From assembly GCA_000169115.1 (NCBI GenBank), contig AAVV01000011.1, positions 62,001 to 126,000 on the forward strand: a stretch of 64,000 bases of DNA, in the 5' to 3' direction. This DNA is from a marine gamma proteobacterium HTCC2080 (GTDB lineage: Bacteria > Pseudomonadota > Gammaproteobacteria > Pseudomonadales > Halieaceae). The stretch's first letter is position 1. The number at the start of each line of letters is the position of its first letter. Below the pieces are notes generated by a model. That model was not told the origin of the DNA. It was given only the letters and a program-made list of their open reading frames with translations, and did no database searches. Below, in pieces: positions 47,043 through 57,000 of the stretch. The translations under genes were made by a program, and so were the position numbers.

Positions 47043-47927
47043 GTGACGACTAATGTTAGAAACGAAACAAATCACAAAATGATTTTGTGGCGAGTAGCTT
47101 TACTGTTGATATTGATGGGCCTTCTCGCACTCTCTGTAGATGACCTAACCCATTACGCGAACATACCAACGGTTGCGCTCACGCTCGCGCCTCTTGGACT
47201 CATCGCACTGACGGTGAAACTCATGGGTAAACAGTCACCACTCCCAGCCATTGACGCCTTGGCATTGCCCGTTGGGATATTTTTAGCTGGTGCTGGACTG
47301 ACTCAGGTTTTTCAATCTTTAACTGACCTCGTAGCAATACCGATAGTCACCGCGATACTGGTGATGCCTGCAATTTACGTGGGCGTCATTGCTGGGGTCA
47401 TACACTGCTGGCGAGGACAAAAGACGGAAACCAACATCAAGATTTCAACCCCTGCTACCGCCGTCTGCCTCGGCGTCTTACTGCTACTGGTTATCATCAC
47501 CTATGCGGACCATCTTTATCACTTCACCGATCGTAGCGACATCTGGCTGCTGCAGGCGGGGATCATCATCGCACTGACTCTTGGTCGCTCACCGGAAGCT
47601 GGGATTGCCAAATCACTTTGCAACGCGAGTCTGGTCAGCATCATGATCATGACTATCTTGGGCATAATCGAGCTCACTCTCGCGGGACAAAAGACAAGCT
47701 TTTCCGATCTCACCCAGTATATGTACGCCATAAACACCGCCTACACAGCGATGACAGCAGGCTTGGTCGCCTACATGGCCTCAATCATCATTTCTTTCAA
47801 AACGGGTGAGTTGGAAGAGCTACAACTTCCGACAAAGAATTGGCACTTAATAGAGGCTTTCAGTTTTCTGATCTTCATCACGCTTGCACCGCCGAGCATT
47901 TATCATTTCTTAGATGTGGCCCCTTAA
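47043..47927 (+). CDS. multi-pass membrane protein, unknown
   Basis: 294 residues from GTG 47043 (GAGGG upstream). About eight hydrophobic helices in pairs (ILWRVALLLILMGLLALSV, IPTVALTLAPLGLIALTV, AVCLGVLLLLVIITYA, WHLIEAFSFLIFITLAPPSI) with short charged loops. No transporter or enzyme motif recognised. It is element cargo between integrase and helicase-like genes. Confidence 0.7.
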   Translation: MTTNVRNETNHKMILWRVALLLILMGLLALSVDDLTHYANIPTVALTLAPLGLIALTVKLMGKQSPLPAIDALALPVGIFLAGAGLTQVFQSLTDLVAIPIVTAILVMPAIYVGVIAGVIHCWRGQKTETNIKISTPATAVCLGVLLLLVIITYADHLYHFTDRSDIWLLQAGIIIALTLGRSPEAGIAKSLCNASLVSIMIMTILGIIELTLAGQKTSFSDLTQYMYAINTAYTAMTAGLVAYMASIIISFKTGELEELQLPTKNWHLIEAFSFLIFITLAPPSIYHFLDVAP

Positions 47928-48020
47928 ATATCCTCATGCGCCAACGCACTGCAATCGCGGACCACCCTTTGAGGGGTGACCGCTTCGTATGATGGGTGCT
48001 GCTTGTTGGCTTGCCTCTGC

Positions 48021-50105
48021 CTAAAGAGGGCTCTTCTGCGACACATCTACCAGCTCAACCGCCACAGGCTGTCCGGCAAGCGCCGTCAGGCGCGCTTGCA
48101 CTGCTTCAAGGCTGTGGTTATCGGTCACGAGGGCCTCGCTCCAGCGGCGTTGTTTGGGAGTCTTGTACCGCAAGCTAAAAACCGCAACCTCGCTAATAAG
48201 TATATCTATTAGTGACCTTGCGGCTTTAAATTCTGCCACGCGATTTTCAGCTGTACGCTTCGAATTTAGACTGGTATCCGCTTTGCGTAAATGCTCAGCA
48301 TTAAGCGGCACAATCCCGTCACAGGCGCGCACTATCCGCTGCGATTCCTTGAGGGAATCCCAGCTCCATAGGTAGTCGATCCGCAGATCAAGCGGCAGTG
48401 AGGACAGGATGAATACCCTCCTATCTAACCCGCTTTTTGAGGGTCTCAACAGTCTCAAGCGATCGATAGCTTGCACCGACTCTGCCTCCCTAATCTGCCT
48501 GAGCAGCGCGTTTGCGCGCTGATCGGGATGCGCGTGTGTCTTTGCTGATTCCGTGCCGTCCTGAACCCAGTAGGTGCCTGACACTGGCTCAAAGGGACTG
48601 CTACCCGACTTGTCCTCCAGAAGCTTGAGAGGCTCTTCCGCGTCCCACCAAAGGGCGCGGGCCAGCTGCTCCAGCCCTGTAGTGGAGGGCTGTTCGCGGC
48701 CGACTATTACGATGTTTTGGTAGTCAGAGTACCTGTTAACTCCCCGTAACGAGTTGAAGTGTGTGAGGGTCGCACCTGCAAACGGTGTGTCCGCAGGTAA
48801 CTCTAAGTCCACCTCACCAGACAGAGCCTTTCTAACGCCTTTACTTGCCACGACAAGCGTTGCCCCGCTAGGGCTAACGCGTTCCACGAAAGTCTCAACA
48901 TCCTTCAACAGGGCTCCGTCATCTGCCTTCAACAGTGATGTCTTGCTGAAGGTACGATCCTTGAACTGATGAATCTCCGCTAGTCGCTCTACTGGGATAT
49001 CGACAAGGTCAACCTTCCGACCAAAATACAGCTCCAGCAGCGCCGGATCTGCATCTGCATCGATGATTAATACGGGAACATCAGGGATCTGCAGTTCCTT
49101 GCGACGTAAGACCAAAACGCCATCGCTGGAGCAAACAATTGCGTGAGATTCATTCCTTGTTGTGAGCCTCATTTCCTCTGCCAGCGTCTCTACCAGAGGT
49201 TTCATATTATTAGCCTCCAGACGCCCCACAGAAGCCTCCTGAGAGGCCAGTGGAGCGTTGATATCAAGAACTAGCGTGTGTCGTTGCTTGTCAGCTAGAA
49301 CCCGCTCAAGCTCGATCAAAAGCTCGTCAGGGGTGCATATTTCTCTGACCTTTTTCAGTAGCTCCTGCTCGCCGTTAGCCATCAGTTGGCAGACGTCAAA
49401 AAAGAAACTGTCTGGCCGCGCGAAACGGATGGCTTCTATCAGGGGTATCTGCATCTCGTGGAAAGCCTTTGTGACAAAGCCCTCGTCGATAACGATCAAT
49501 CCTGGCTGCATGAACCGCGATTGCGTACCTAGAAACATGTGCTCGTGGGTCATTACCTTGACCTCGGTGAGCACCTTGAACATCTCATCCTTGGGCAGTG
49601 AATCGTCCTTCAGCTGCTCCAGATACCCACATCCGTTGAAGAGCTCACACTCACCCTGGTCGCTTTTACATAGCGATGAGTACACGTTCTTACCCGCGGC
49701 AGCGAGCCTACCAGCGAGCTGGTGCTTTGGACACAGTGGCTGCCCAGCCGAATCCTTCTTCGACCGGCCCGCTATGATTCGGGCGCGCTGAAGAATGACG
49801 TCATGCGAGGGAATGGCCAAGGTCAGTTCATTGTTGAGGTCGTCCAGAAGCTGCTGCGACAGCTTGTGGTTAGGCACAAAGTAATGCACATCGCCGTGCT
49901 CTAGCAGGTTGTAAGACAGCAGCTGCTTGATGACGCTCTGCGTCTTACCGAGGCCCGCAGTGGCCTTTATGGCCATTAATGGCGCCGGACCTTTCTCAAC
50001 GTTAGTAGCCGTTAGATGGGCGACTGCGTCGTCACCGAAGGACGCAATGGCCTCCTTAAGCTTAACTTCCGCCTCTGACAGATTGAGTAACTTTTTGACT
50101 GGCAT
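48021..50105 (-). CDS. helicase-like P-loop ATPase of the element
   Basis: 694 residues from ATG 50105, with GGAGTGGGACT upstream; a start 11 codons earlier has no site. Walker A is IKATAGLGKTQSVIKQLL, Walker B GLIVIDEGFVTKAFHE. Between them a Cys cluster (C-x20-C-x6-C-x5-C-x-Y, ending GCGYLEQL) recalls Fe-S or zinc inserts of XPD/DinG-like helicases. The C-terminal half contains FNSLRGVNRYSDYQNIVIVG and SVQAIDRLRLLRPSKSGLDR, as in helicases of mobile elements. It is probably for element replication or DNA processing; exact family uncertain. Confidence 0.7.
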   Translation of the reverse strand: MPVKKLLNLSEAEVKLKEAIASFGDDAVAHLTATNVEKGPAPLMAIKATAGLGKTQSVIKQLLSYNLLEHGDVHYFVPNHKLSQQLLDDLNNELTLAIPSHDVILQRARIIAGRSKKDSAGQPLCPKHQLAGRLAAAGKNVYSSLCKSDQGECELFNGCGYLEQLKDDSLPKDEMFKVLTEVKVMTHEHMFLGTQSRFMQPGLIVIDEGFVTKAFHEMQIPLIEAIRFARPDSFFFDVCQLMANGEQELLKKVREICTPDELLIELERVLADKQRHTLVLDINAPLASQEASVGRLEANNMKPLVETLAEEMRLTTRNESHAIVCSSDGVLVLRRKELQIPDVPVLIIDADADPALLELYFGRKVDLVDIPVERLAEIHQFKDRTFSKTSLLKADDGALLKDVETFVERVSPSGATLVVASKGVRKALSGEVDLELPADTPFAGATLTHFNSLRGVNRYSDYQNIVIVGREQPSTTGLEQLARALWWDAEEPLKLLEDKSGSSPFEPVSGTYWVQDGTESAKTHAHPDQRANALLRQIREAESVQAIDRLRLLRPSKSGLDRRVFILSSLPLDLRIDYLWSWDSLKESQRIVRACDGIVPLNAEHLRKADTSLNSKRTAENRVAEFKAARSLIDILISEVAVFSLRYKTPKQRRWSEALVTDNHSLEAVQARLTALAGQPVAVELVDVSQKSPL

Positions 50106-50400
50106 AGTCCCACTCCAAATGAACGCTTTAAACGTCATTCATAGTAGTAATTAGCTCTCGATGGTGATCAACATATCGCGCCGATCGATGGGCCATTTGC
50201 GCCAAGTGAATCGCGCGGAAATACCTATGCCGGGGGGGGGCTTTTTGAATCTGTTATTGCGGTGGCAGCCAACCCCCCATGCAAAGAGCCCAAACTAGGT
50301 GTCCCAAAAAAGACCCCATGAGGGCTGTCCCACTCCGCTCCTTTATGGCTGGGCTCATACTAACTACCCGCCCTTTCGCCTTCAACACGGGACAACACGC
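50106..50400. other. intergenic; nothing recognised apart from a G9 run
   Basis: Divergent leader between the helicase-like gene and a small gene. A run of nine or more G lies near 50230. Confidence 0.35.
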
Positions 50401-50670
50401 ATGAACCCTGACCAACCACCCCTCCCCAGCTATCTCGAGTGGGCCAACACCTGGCGCCGGATAGTTGATAAGCACCCCGACACTCACTGCCAGTACCTTG
50501 GCACCGAGCTGGCAGATGACGGCTCAACGCTGGTGTCTGTGAGCGTGACCCACAAGGGCCATACAACCACCGTAAAGCACCCTGCGGCCGGCGATGGCCA
50601 AAGCGCCCTGCTCAATGCTTACATGCGCGGAGTGATAACAGCCCTCGCAGAGGCGGGCGTCGAAATCTAA
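50401..50670 (+). CDS. small protein, unknown
   Basis: 89 residues from ATG 50401; an upstream extension to 50299 lacks a site. Two parts: SYLEWANTWRRIVDKHPDTH at the start, then a beta-rich stretch (STLVSVSVTHKGHTTTVKHP) and a C-terminal helix (SALLNAYMRGVITALAEAG). Soluble. No family recognised. A hairpin repeat begins 16 nt after the stop. Confidence 0.6.
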   Translation: MNPDQPPLPSYLEWANTWRRIVDKHPDTHCQYLGTELADDGSTLVSVSVTHKGHTTTVKHPAAGDGQSALLNAYMRGVITALAEAGVEI

Positions 50671-50981
50671 AAAAGGGACGAATCTGGGCCCCGCTTTCGC
50701 ACCGTGGGGCAGACGGTCGGAATGGCTGCAAGGGAAGCTCCATGCGCACTCAATTGGCGTCCAATCATCTTCGGCATACAGCACCTCTGTTTGGCTAACT
50801 TTCTAAACAAACAGCATCTAACGACTATGCAAAGTTAGTGTGTGCAGCCTTAACTGGCGCAGAGACTCCATAGAAAGCAGTCACCATTTGAACGGCAGAC
50901 TGAGTTGAAAGCTCCGTAGTATGGCGGTCGTGGAAAAGCTTGTCGCTTGGTTTTCCTACTGACCTAATCAAGGAAACGTAA
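50671..50981. other. intergenic with hairpin repeat
   Basis: It holds repeat copy E. A 67-codon minus-strand frame (50825-51028) is noted elsewhere as rejected. Confidence 0.4.
50686..50748 (+). repeat. two-hairpin repeat, copy E
   Basis: GCCCC/GGGGC stem around gctttcgcaccgt, linker agacggtcgga, then GGCT/AGCt around gcaaggga. Confidence 0.7.
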
Positions 50982-53258
50982 ATGTTATTTGCATCAAGTC
51001 TTAGACCGCCATCTTCGGGTCTCACCACTCCACCGTTAGAAGATCAAAATCGCCAGCTCTCTATTCAGGCAATCCTAATTCTCACTCTCGTCATACTGGG
51101 CTTCAATACGAATGTTCTGGCGCAGGAGTCAATCTCGTTAGGAGACTTTCAAAGCACTCTGCGAACATCCTTGATTGGGAGTACTGAGGGAAGAGCCTTT
51201 ACCCCAAACTCTAACTTGAGAAACTTGGTTCGTGGCTCGGTAATGCAGTTTGTTCCTCCGGGCGGCGCTAATGTGGATTTTGAGGTAGACAGAGTCCAAC
51301 TCACTACGTCAGGAAATTTAGGTGTCGTTTCAAAAGTGGCCCCTGGAAAGTGGATGAGAATACTGATTCACGAGGATGGCAGCTTCTTTGGCACTATTGT
51401 TGTGGGAGGAGTGACCTACCTTGTGGAAGCCGCTTCGGGACAATCAATTTTTTACTCCACAGCTGATGGAACCGTTGCAGAGAGCCCTTTTGCTAATGAT
51501 ATTGTTGAAGGCACTTTGACCTCTGAATCTATTGCAGGCGATGTATCTTCCACTGTCAGTGCTAACCCTCATGTGATAACAGTTGGCATTCTTTATGACT
51601 CTGCATTAGCCCTCGCAGACCCGAATCAGCTCCTTTATTGGATTGACAGCCTAATTTTTAGTGCAAACCAAACTTACCAGGCTAGCGGTGCTAATGTGGA
51701 ATTCAGTGCGGTGGCAATTTCCGAATATGAGCCCGGATCAGCGCTTGAGATATCAGAAAAACTTAGATTCATCACTTGCGGAACCTCGAGCTGCGATCCG
51801 AGCACTGTCCTGGAAAATGGAACTGTTTCAAGTTGGCGAGATCAGGTTAAAGCCGATTTAGTCGTGCAGTTAACAAGAACAGGGACTGGCGGCACCTGCG
51901 GCGTAGGATGGGTTCCGCAGAGCCTAACGAGCGATAGTGTGAAGGTACTGGGGTATTCTGTATCGGCGTATCAGAACGGTAACGGACAAAATTGTCCATC
52001 AGCTGTTGTCGCACACGAAATGGGCCACAATTTAGGACTGGTTCACGATAGGACAACCCAAGCAGGTGGAGGCGCGCCACTTTATTCTTATGGGTATGGC
52101 TTCCGTTTGTCCGAGGGTTACGGCACAACAATGTCATATCCTGAAAAAGGCTTCAGCGGATATATTCCGTACTTGTCAAACCCAAACATTGTTATCGACG
52201 GCTTGCCTCTTGGAGAGCCTGAGGGCAGCCCTCTTTCTGCTAATTCGGCGCTCGCGGCCACACGTACAATCCCGTATTTCGAGGCCAATTATGAGAACAG
52301 GGATGTACAGCTCATTCCACCTGCTCCAGTGCTGGAAAACGTGACTAGCTCAAGCACTGCTGCAACAGTATTTTTCCAATCAAAGCGAAATATAGGTCAA
52401 CCAACCCCAACATTCTTTACCGCGAATTGCGGTGGCACTCTGATATCCGGATCATCATCGCCGATAACGCTGACAGGCTTAAGTCCTGTATCAAGCTACA
52501 GCTGTAGCGTAAGGGCCTCAAATCAGTACGGCGTAAGCCCAGTCTCAAATTCGATAACGGTGGCGGCGCTTTCAGAGAGCGAGGTTCAAATTACCGAGGT
52601 CTATATTGGCTTGCAAGGAAGAGCCCCCGACCCTGGAGGTTTAGCCTACTGGGTAAACCAGCTTGACGCTGCAATCGCTGCAGGGCAAACGCGAAGTAGT
52701 GCGTTGAAGAAGCTGACGAACGACATTACGCTGAGTGCGGAATGGGATGCGGGCATAGGCGCCAATGACGGGCTCACGCAATCAGGCGCCGAAGCGATAG
52801 TCAGGGCTATGTACCTCAACCTCTTTGACCGACCAGCAACGGCCTCCGATGTGGCTTACTGGTCCGCCGATCTTACAACCGGACGCGTCACTGAGTCGGA
52901 GATGGTGGTGCTGCTTATTCTGGGAGCGCAATCCAAGGGCAACGCAGATAGCCAGGTGCTTGAGTTTAAGCGCCAAGCCGCCAGCTACTATTCGAGCAAC
53001 ATTACGTCGGCTTCATTCTCGAGAGAAAGCGCCACCGAAGCGGTTGCTGATGTAACTAATGAGCAATCACTGTTGGCATCTCAGAATGCTACTGACGCAC
53101 TCCTAGCTTCCTCAGGTCGGTCAGCATCTGACATATCAGACTCACAGCGAATCCCGACACTGCCTGCCGGCGCTTTATTGATGCTTGCTGGGCTCATGCT
53201 GCTTCTCGCATGGCGTTTTTCGTCATCCAGAGCACTACGAAGTTCTGGTAGAGCTTAG
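50982..53258 (+). CDS. reprolysin-type metalloprotease with FN3, DUF4214 and IPTL-like tail
   Basis: 758 residues; AAGGAAACGTAA precedes ATG. A long N-region precedes the export helix (SIQAILILTLVILGF). The catalytic site is AHEMGHNLGLVHDR (about 345), the metzincin HExxHxxGxxH. An FN3 domain (about 440-525) and a DUF4214 domain (about 530-690, GRAPDPGGLAYWVNQLD) follow. The C-terminus is IPTLPAGALLMLAGLMLLLA plus a basic tail, matching IPTL-CTERM-type sorting signals. The last 520 bp are almost identical, inverted, to the 3' end of the gene at 54.0 kb. It is a probable surface-retained protease. Confidence 0.88.
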   Translation: MLFASSLRPPSSGLTTPPLEDQNRQLSIQAILILTLVILGFNTNVLAQESISLGDFQSTLRTSLIGSTEGRAFTPNSNLRNLVRGSVMQFVPPGGANVDFEVDRVQLTTSGNLGVVSKVAPGKWMRILIHEDGSFFGTIVVGGVTYLVEAASGQSIFYSTADGTVAESPFANDIVEGTLTSESIAGDVSSTVSANPHVITVGILYDSALALADPNQLLYWIDSLIFSANQTYQASGANVEFSAVAISEYEPGSALEISEKLRFITCGTSSCDPSTVLENGTVSSWRDQVKADLVVQLTRTGTGGTCGVGWVPQSLTSDSVKVLGYSVSAYQNGNGQNCPSAVVAHEMGHNLGLVHDRTTQAGGGAPLYSYGYGFRLSEGYGTTMSYPEKGFSGYIPYLSNPNIVIDGLPLGEPEGSPLSANSALAATRTIPYFEANYENRDVQLIPPAPVLENVTSSSTAATVFFQSKRNIGQPTPTFFTANCGGTLISGSSSPITLTGLSPVSSYSCSVRASNQYGVSPVSNSITVAALSESEVQITEVYIGLQGRAPDPGGLAYWVNQLDAAIAAGQTRSSALKKLTNDITLSAEWDAGIGANDGLTQSGAEAIVRAMYLNLFDRPATASDVAYWSADLTTGRVTESEMVVLLILGAQSKGNADSQVLEFKRQAASYYSSNITSASFSRESATEAVADVTNEQSLLASQNATDALLASSGRSASDISDSQRIPTLPAGALLMLAGLMLLLAWRFSSSRALRSSGRA
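52700..53208 (+). repeat. inverted repeat arm 1 (shared DUF4214/IPTL 3' end)
   Basis: About 0.5 kb, nearly identical at nucleotide level to the reverse complement of about 54039-54546. Identity breaks at about 52700 on the gene side and at the codon after LLLA on the stop side. One amino-acid-frame check shows only a single base difference in 230 bp. Confidence 0.85.
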
Positions 53259-53314
53259 TTCCGCCTAGGCAACTGCATAAAGAAAGTCCATAGGGGCCTC
53301 CGCTTGTTCCGAGC

Positions 53315-53339
53315 AGCCCCGCTTTCGCACCGTGGGGCT
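53315..53339 (+). repeat. two-hairpin repeat, copy F (hairpin 1 only)
   Basis: AGCCCC and GGGGCT form a perfect 6-bp stem around gctttcgcaccgt; the rest of the element is absent. It lies 57 nt after the metalloprotease stop. Confidence 0.6.
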
Positions 53340-53381
53340 ACGCGCTAGAGTACGCGCTTCAACCTCACAAGGAACGTGACA

Positions 53382-53852
53382 ATGATTACCTTTCCAAAAG
53401 CAGACGTGATTCCATTTGGAGAGCACGGCGACAAACTTGGCATGACGCGGTACGAAATACTGCAGATGATGCACAATAACAATGGTTATTTCGGCGATGC
53501 TATGGAGCTATTTCTAACCATGCTATTCGGCTACATCGTTGCCATGTATCTGGCGGCACCGAAGCTGTCCCGGACTCAATACACCATAGCCAACACGGTG
53601 TTTCTCGTTCCCATGGCAAACCACGTCCTCTTTATGTATAGGGCCGTGACCGAAAGCTCCCAGTGGGAAATTTGGAACGGACGATACGGACCCGAGGTCG
53701 CAAGCTTTTTCTACGAGAATTTCCCTCTGTGGCTTAACGCGGTGAACTTCTACTTGCAATTTTTCATATTAATTGGCTTGCCCTTGCTGGCGGTCTGGTT
53801 CGGCTGGCGTATCCGCAAGAACCCACCGCAGGACAGGCTGAATCTGCCATAG
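53382..53852 (+). CDS. three-helix membrane protein, unknown
   Basis: 156 residues from ATG 53382, with AAGGA 8 nt upstream. A polar N-terminus (PKADVIPFGEHGDKLGMTRY) precedes three transmembrane helices (FLTMLFGYIVAMYLAA, IANTVFLVPMANHVLFMY, YLQFFILIGLPLLAVWFGW). No family recognised. It lies between the two inverted DUF4214 gene ends, so it is the segment that would flip if they recombined. Confidence 0.65.
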   Translation: MITFPKADVIPFGEHGDKLGMTRYEILQMMHNNNGYFGDAMELFLTMLFGYIVAMYLAAPKLSRTQYTIANTVFLVPMANHVLFMYRAVTESSQWEIWNGRYGPEVASFFYENFPLWLNAVNFYLQFFILIGLPLLAVWFGWRIRKNPPQDRLNLP

Positions 53853-53863
53853 GCGATTGAGTA

Positions 53864-53926
53864 GGCCCGTTAGCGCACCGTGGGGCAGACGGCAGGACTA
53901 GGTGACAAGGGACACCTAAGCGCCTA
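53864..53926 (+). repeat. two-hairpin repeat, copy G with compensatory stem change
   Basis: Hairpin 1 is GCCC/GGGGC around gttagcgcaccgt. Hairpin 2 is TAGGTG/CACCTA around acaaggga, whereas other copies have TGGCT/AGCCA. Both strands of the stem changed together, which supports a selected structure. Confidence 0.75.
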
Positions 53927-54017
53927 GGTAAGATGCTCTAGCTGAGCATTCGTTGGAACATCAGAAGCGATCACCTTCGTCGGCACTTCCGCATTTGCCA
54001 AAGTTTCAGGTTGGGTC

Positions 54018-57000
54018 CTATGACGTAAAGCGCCTCGCGAGAAGCAGCATGAGCCCAGCAAGCATCAATAAAGCGCCGGCAGGCAGTGTCGGGATTCGCT
54101 GTGAGTCTGATATGTCAGATGCTGACCGACCTGAGGAAGCTAGGAGTGCGTCAGTAGCATTCTGAGATGCCAACAGTGATTGCTCATTAGTTACATCAGC
54201 GACCGCTTCGGTGGCGCTTTCTCTCGAGAATGAAGCCGACGTAATGTTGCTCGAATAGTAGCTGGCGGCTTGGCGCTTAAACTCAAGCACCTGGCTATCT
54301 GCGTTGCCCTTGGATTGCGCTCCCAGAATAAGCAGCACCACCATCTCCGACTCAGTGACGCGTCCGGTTGTAAGATCGGCGGACCAGTAAGCCACATCGG
54401 AGGCCGTTGCTGGTCGGTCAAAGAGGTTGAGGTACATAGCCCTGACTATCGCTTCGGCGCCTGATTGCGTGAGCCCGTCATTGGCGCCTATGCCCGCATC
54501 CCATTCCGCACTCAGCGTAATATCGTTCGTCAGCTTCTTCAGCGCTAAACTTCGGGCTTGGCCTGCAGCGATTGCAGAGTCAAGCTGGTTTACCCAGTAG
54601 GCCAACCCTCCTGGATCAGGCGCTCTTCCTACCAAACCGATATACGCTTCGGTGATCTGAATCTCGGATACGGTCGCCACTGCCTCAGGGGCAGGAATGA
54701 TTGGGTCAGTCGCCGCAGAGGCTGGGCTGGTTCCTTCTGAGTTGGTGGCAGTTACCGTACAGGTATAGGCAACGTCATTGGTTAAACCCGAAACTGTAAT
54801 CGGAGATGTGGCGCTGGTGCCTGTGTAGGTGTTGGTGCCATCTGTGCAGGAAGCGTCGTAACGAATGATGTCCACTCCACCGTCATCAGCTAGTCGCACC
54901 CTCAATATGATTTCACGGTCGTCGTAATCAGTAGATAGGACGACTGGGCGGCTGGGCTTGGCGACTGATTTACCATAGTAAATGCCCAATTCGAGCACGT
55001 TGTGTATATCCCGGACCTGTTTAACTTCGCTCAAATTGAGGATATCGATCACCCCATCATCGTTAAGGTCTGCAAAGTGCTGCCATGTTGTGCCCAAATC
55101 AAACGGTATTGCACTAGACTCTAAAGCCACCCTCCTCAAAGAACCTGTTTGGTCATTGACCATCAAGTTTACAAAACGGCACGAAGACTCTTCCCAGTTG
55201 GGGCCCCAGCCCGCCTCGATCGCGTCGGGGCATAAATCAGGGCGCAGTCTCCACGAATTGCCCAGCATCGCATCATCAAATTCAATATAGTCCTCGTACC
55301 CGTCGCCATTTACGTCCTTGAATGGCTTGGAATAGAGATTTGCGACATGACTGCCTGCCTGCCCTCCACCCTCGACATAATCTGACCTATGCGTTTGGGT
55401 GCCCCAATCGAATCTGTCGTCGTAAGTAGGGTTTTGATCAAGAGGCAGCGCCACTAGCGTGCCATCTTCTCTGAGGCTGAATGCCGCGTAGAATCTATCC
55501 GCAGCCCAAACATCGTCCCTGCTGAGACACTCTTCCTCCGTATGACCATTCGGGATGCCTAATATCTCGAGATCAAGACCCATACCGCAAAAATTTCGGC
55601 CCGGTTGGCCCGGCAACGCGTCCAATTTTTCTTGATCGAAATATTCCAGTCGAAAACCGAAAATGTCAGCCAAGATGACGGGATCCTCGCCCGGCCGGGC
55701 ACGAAAGAGATGATAATCCTCGTGGTAAATCGGAAGGTAGTGGTTACCGTATACAGTCAGGCCCGCCCAGCCGCCGCCATATCGAAAAGTCGTGAAGTGC
55801 TCGTTCTCCTCGGTGGCGCCCGCAAACTCGGGACCCAGATTTCCAAACACGCTTAGTGTGAAATATGGACTGCCATACTGGACACCACCTCCCCTGGTGG
55901 ACATTGATATCGTTTTGCCAGCGGAATCCGTCAGGTGTCGCTTGGAGCTGTCAAACTCGTGATGATGCTTAAGCTGTTTATTGTGAGTTGAGCCAAGTGG
56001 AGTACCAGATTTGAACGACCATCGAGGAACTTCCGGAGATTCCTCACCTGGCTTCAAGAGATAAACCGACGAGAAAACGTCAATCAAATCGTCACCATTG
56101 ACCTCAAGCGCGGCTGGTGGTTCGCAGCTCCACTCCGAGGCACCAGAGATGACATCGACCAAGTTATCGCAGCTCAATGCGAAATTGACGACTGTCCACT
56201 TTCCCCGAGAGTCTCTATAGGCTGAGAAGACTTTATTCCATTCGCCCAAAGACGTAACGTCATAGCTCCCGTCACTCTGGCTGAGCACCAAGAAGTCCGT
56301 GGCAAGCCAGCCGCCTTCGAATGGCTGCGGGTAAGGTTCGCTCGTCGCGAGAGCGCTCTGCCATAAACCTTCTGCAACACCGTCATTCGCATTATCTCTA
56401 TCGGACGCCAACACAAAATCCATGCGGCCATCACCGTTGTAGTCATCTACTTCCTTGAAATGTTGTCCACCAACGAACTTGCCTACCGACACTTCGGCCT
56501 GCCCGAATAACTTTCGATTAGCAGGGATGAAACCGCCCGACGCCGTTTGCTCAAGAACGATGAGGTAACCCGTGCTTTCGGTGCCGACGCCAATGTCGTG
56601 GTTGAGCGTCCCGCAGGTAGCAAGCATCACGATGTCTTTCCGGCCATCACCAGTCATATCGAAGGCTTCAAGTTTTGTATGATGATTAAGCTCGATGCGA
56701 CCATTTGTCCATCCGTACTCGCGCTGCTCTTGGTCGTACCAAGTGGTGTCGACGCACGATGGGATATCCATCTCAAAATTGTTGGACCAAAAATCTGGTG
56801 CCGACAGAAAACCCACTCGGAAATGCTGGTCCTCGGTGAGCAAAAACTCGGCGTCTTCAAAAAAAGTCCGGAACTCAGTTCCCCTTTCAATATTCAGCCA
56901 GTCCTGCCAAATCAACCACGTTCTGAAGGGATACAACTCGTCTTGCGGGGCGCCCGCCTCAAATTCTTGCCAACCCACAAAGTCAAGCTTCCCTGCCTCC

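Noticed and set aside
50825-51028. 67-codon minus-strand frame upstream of the metalloprotease
   Set aside because: Its composition is acceptable, but it is antisense to the metalloprotease start and has no ribosome site. It may be a relic and is not called.
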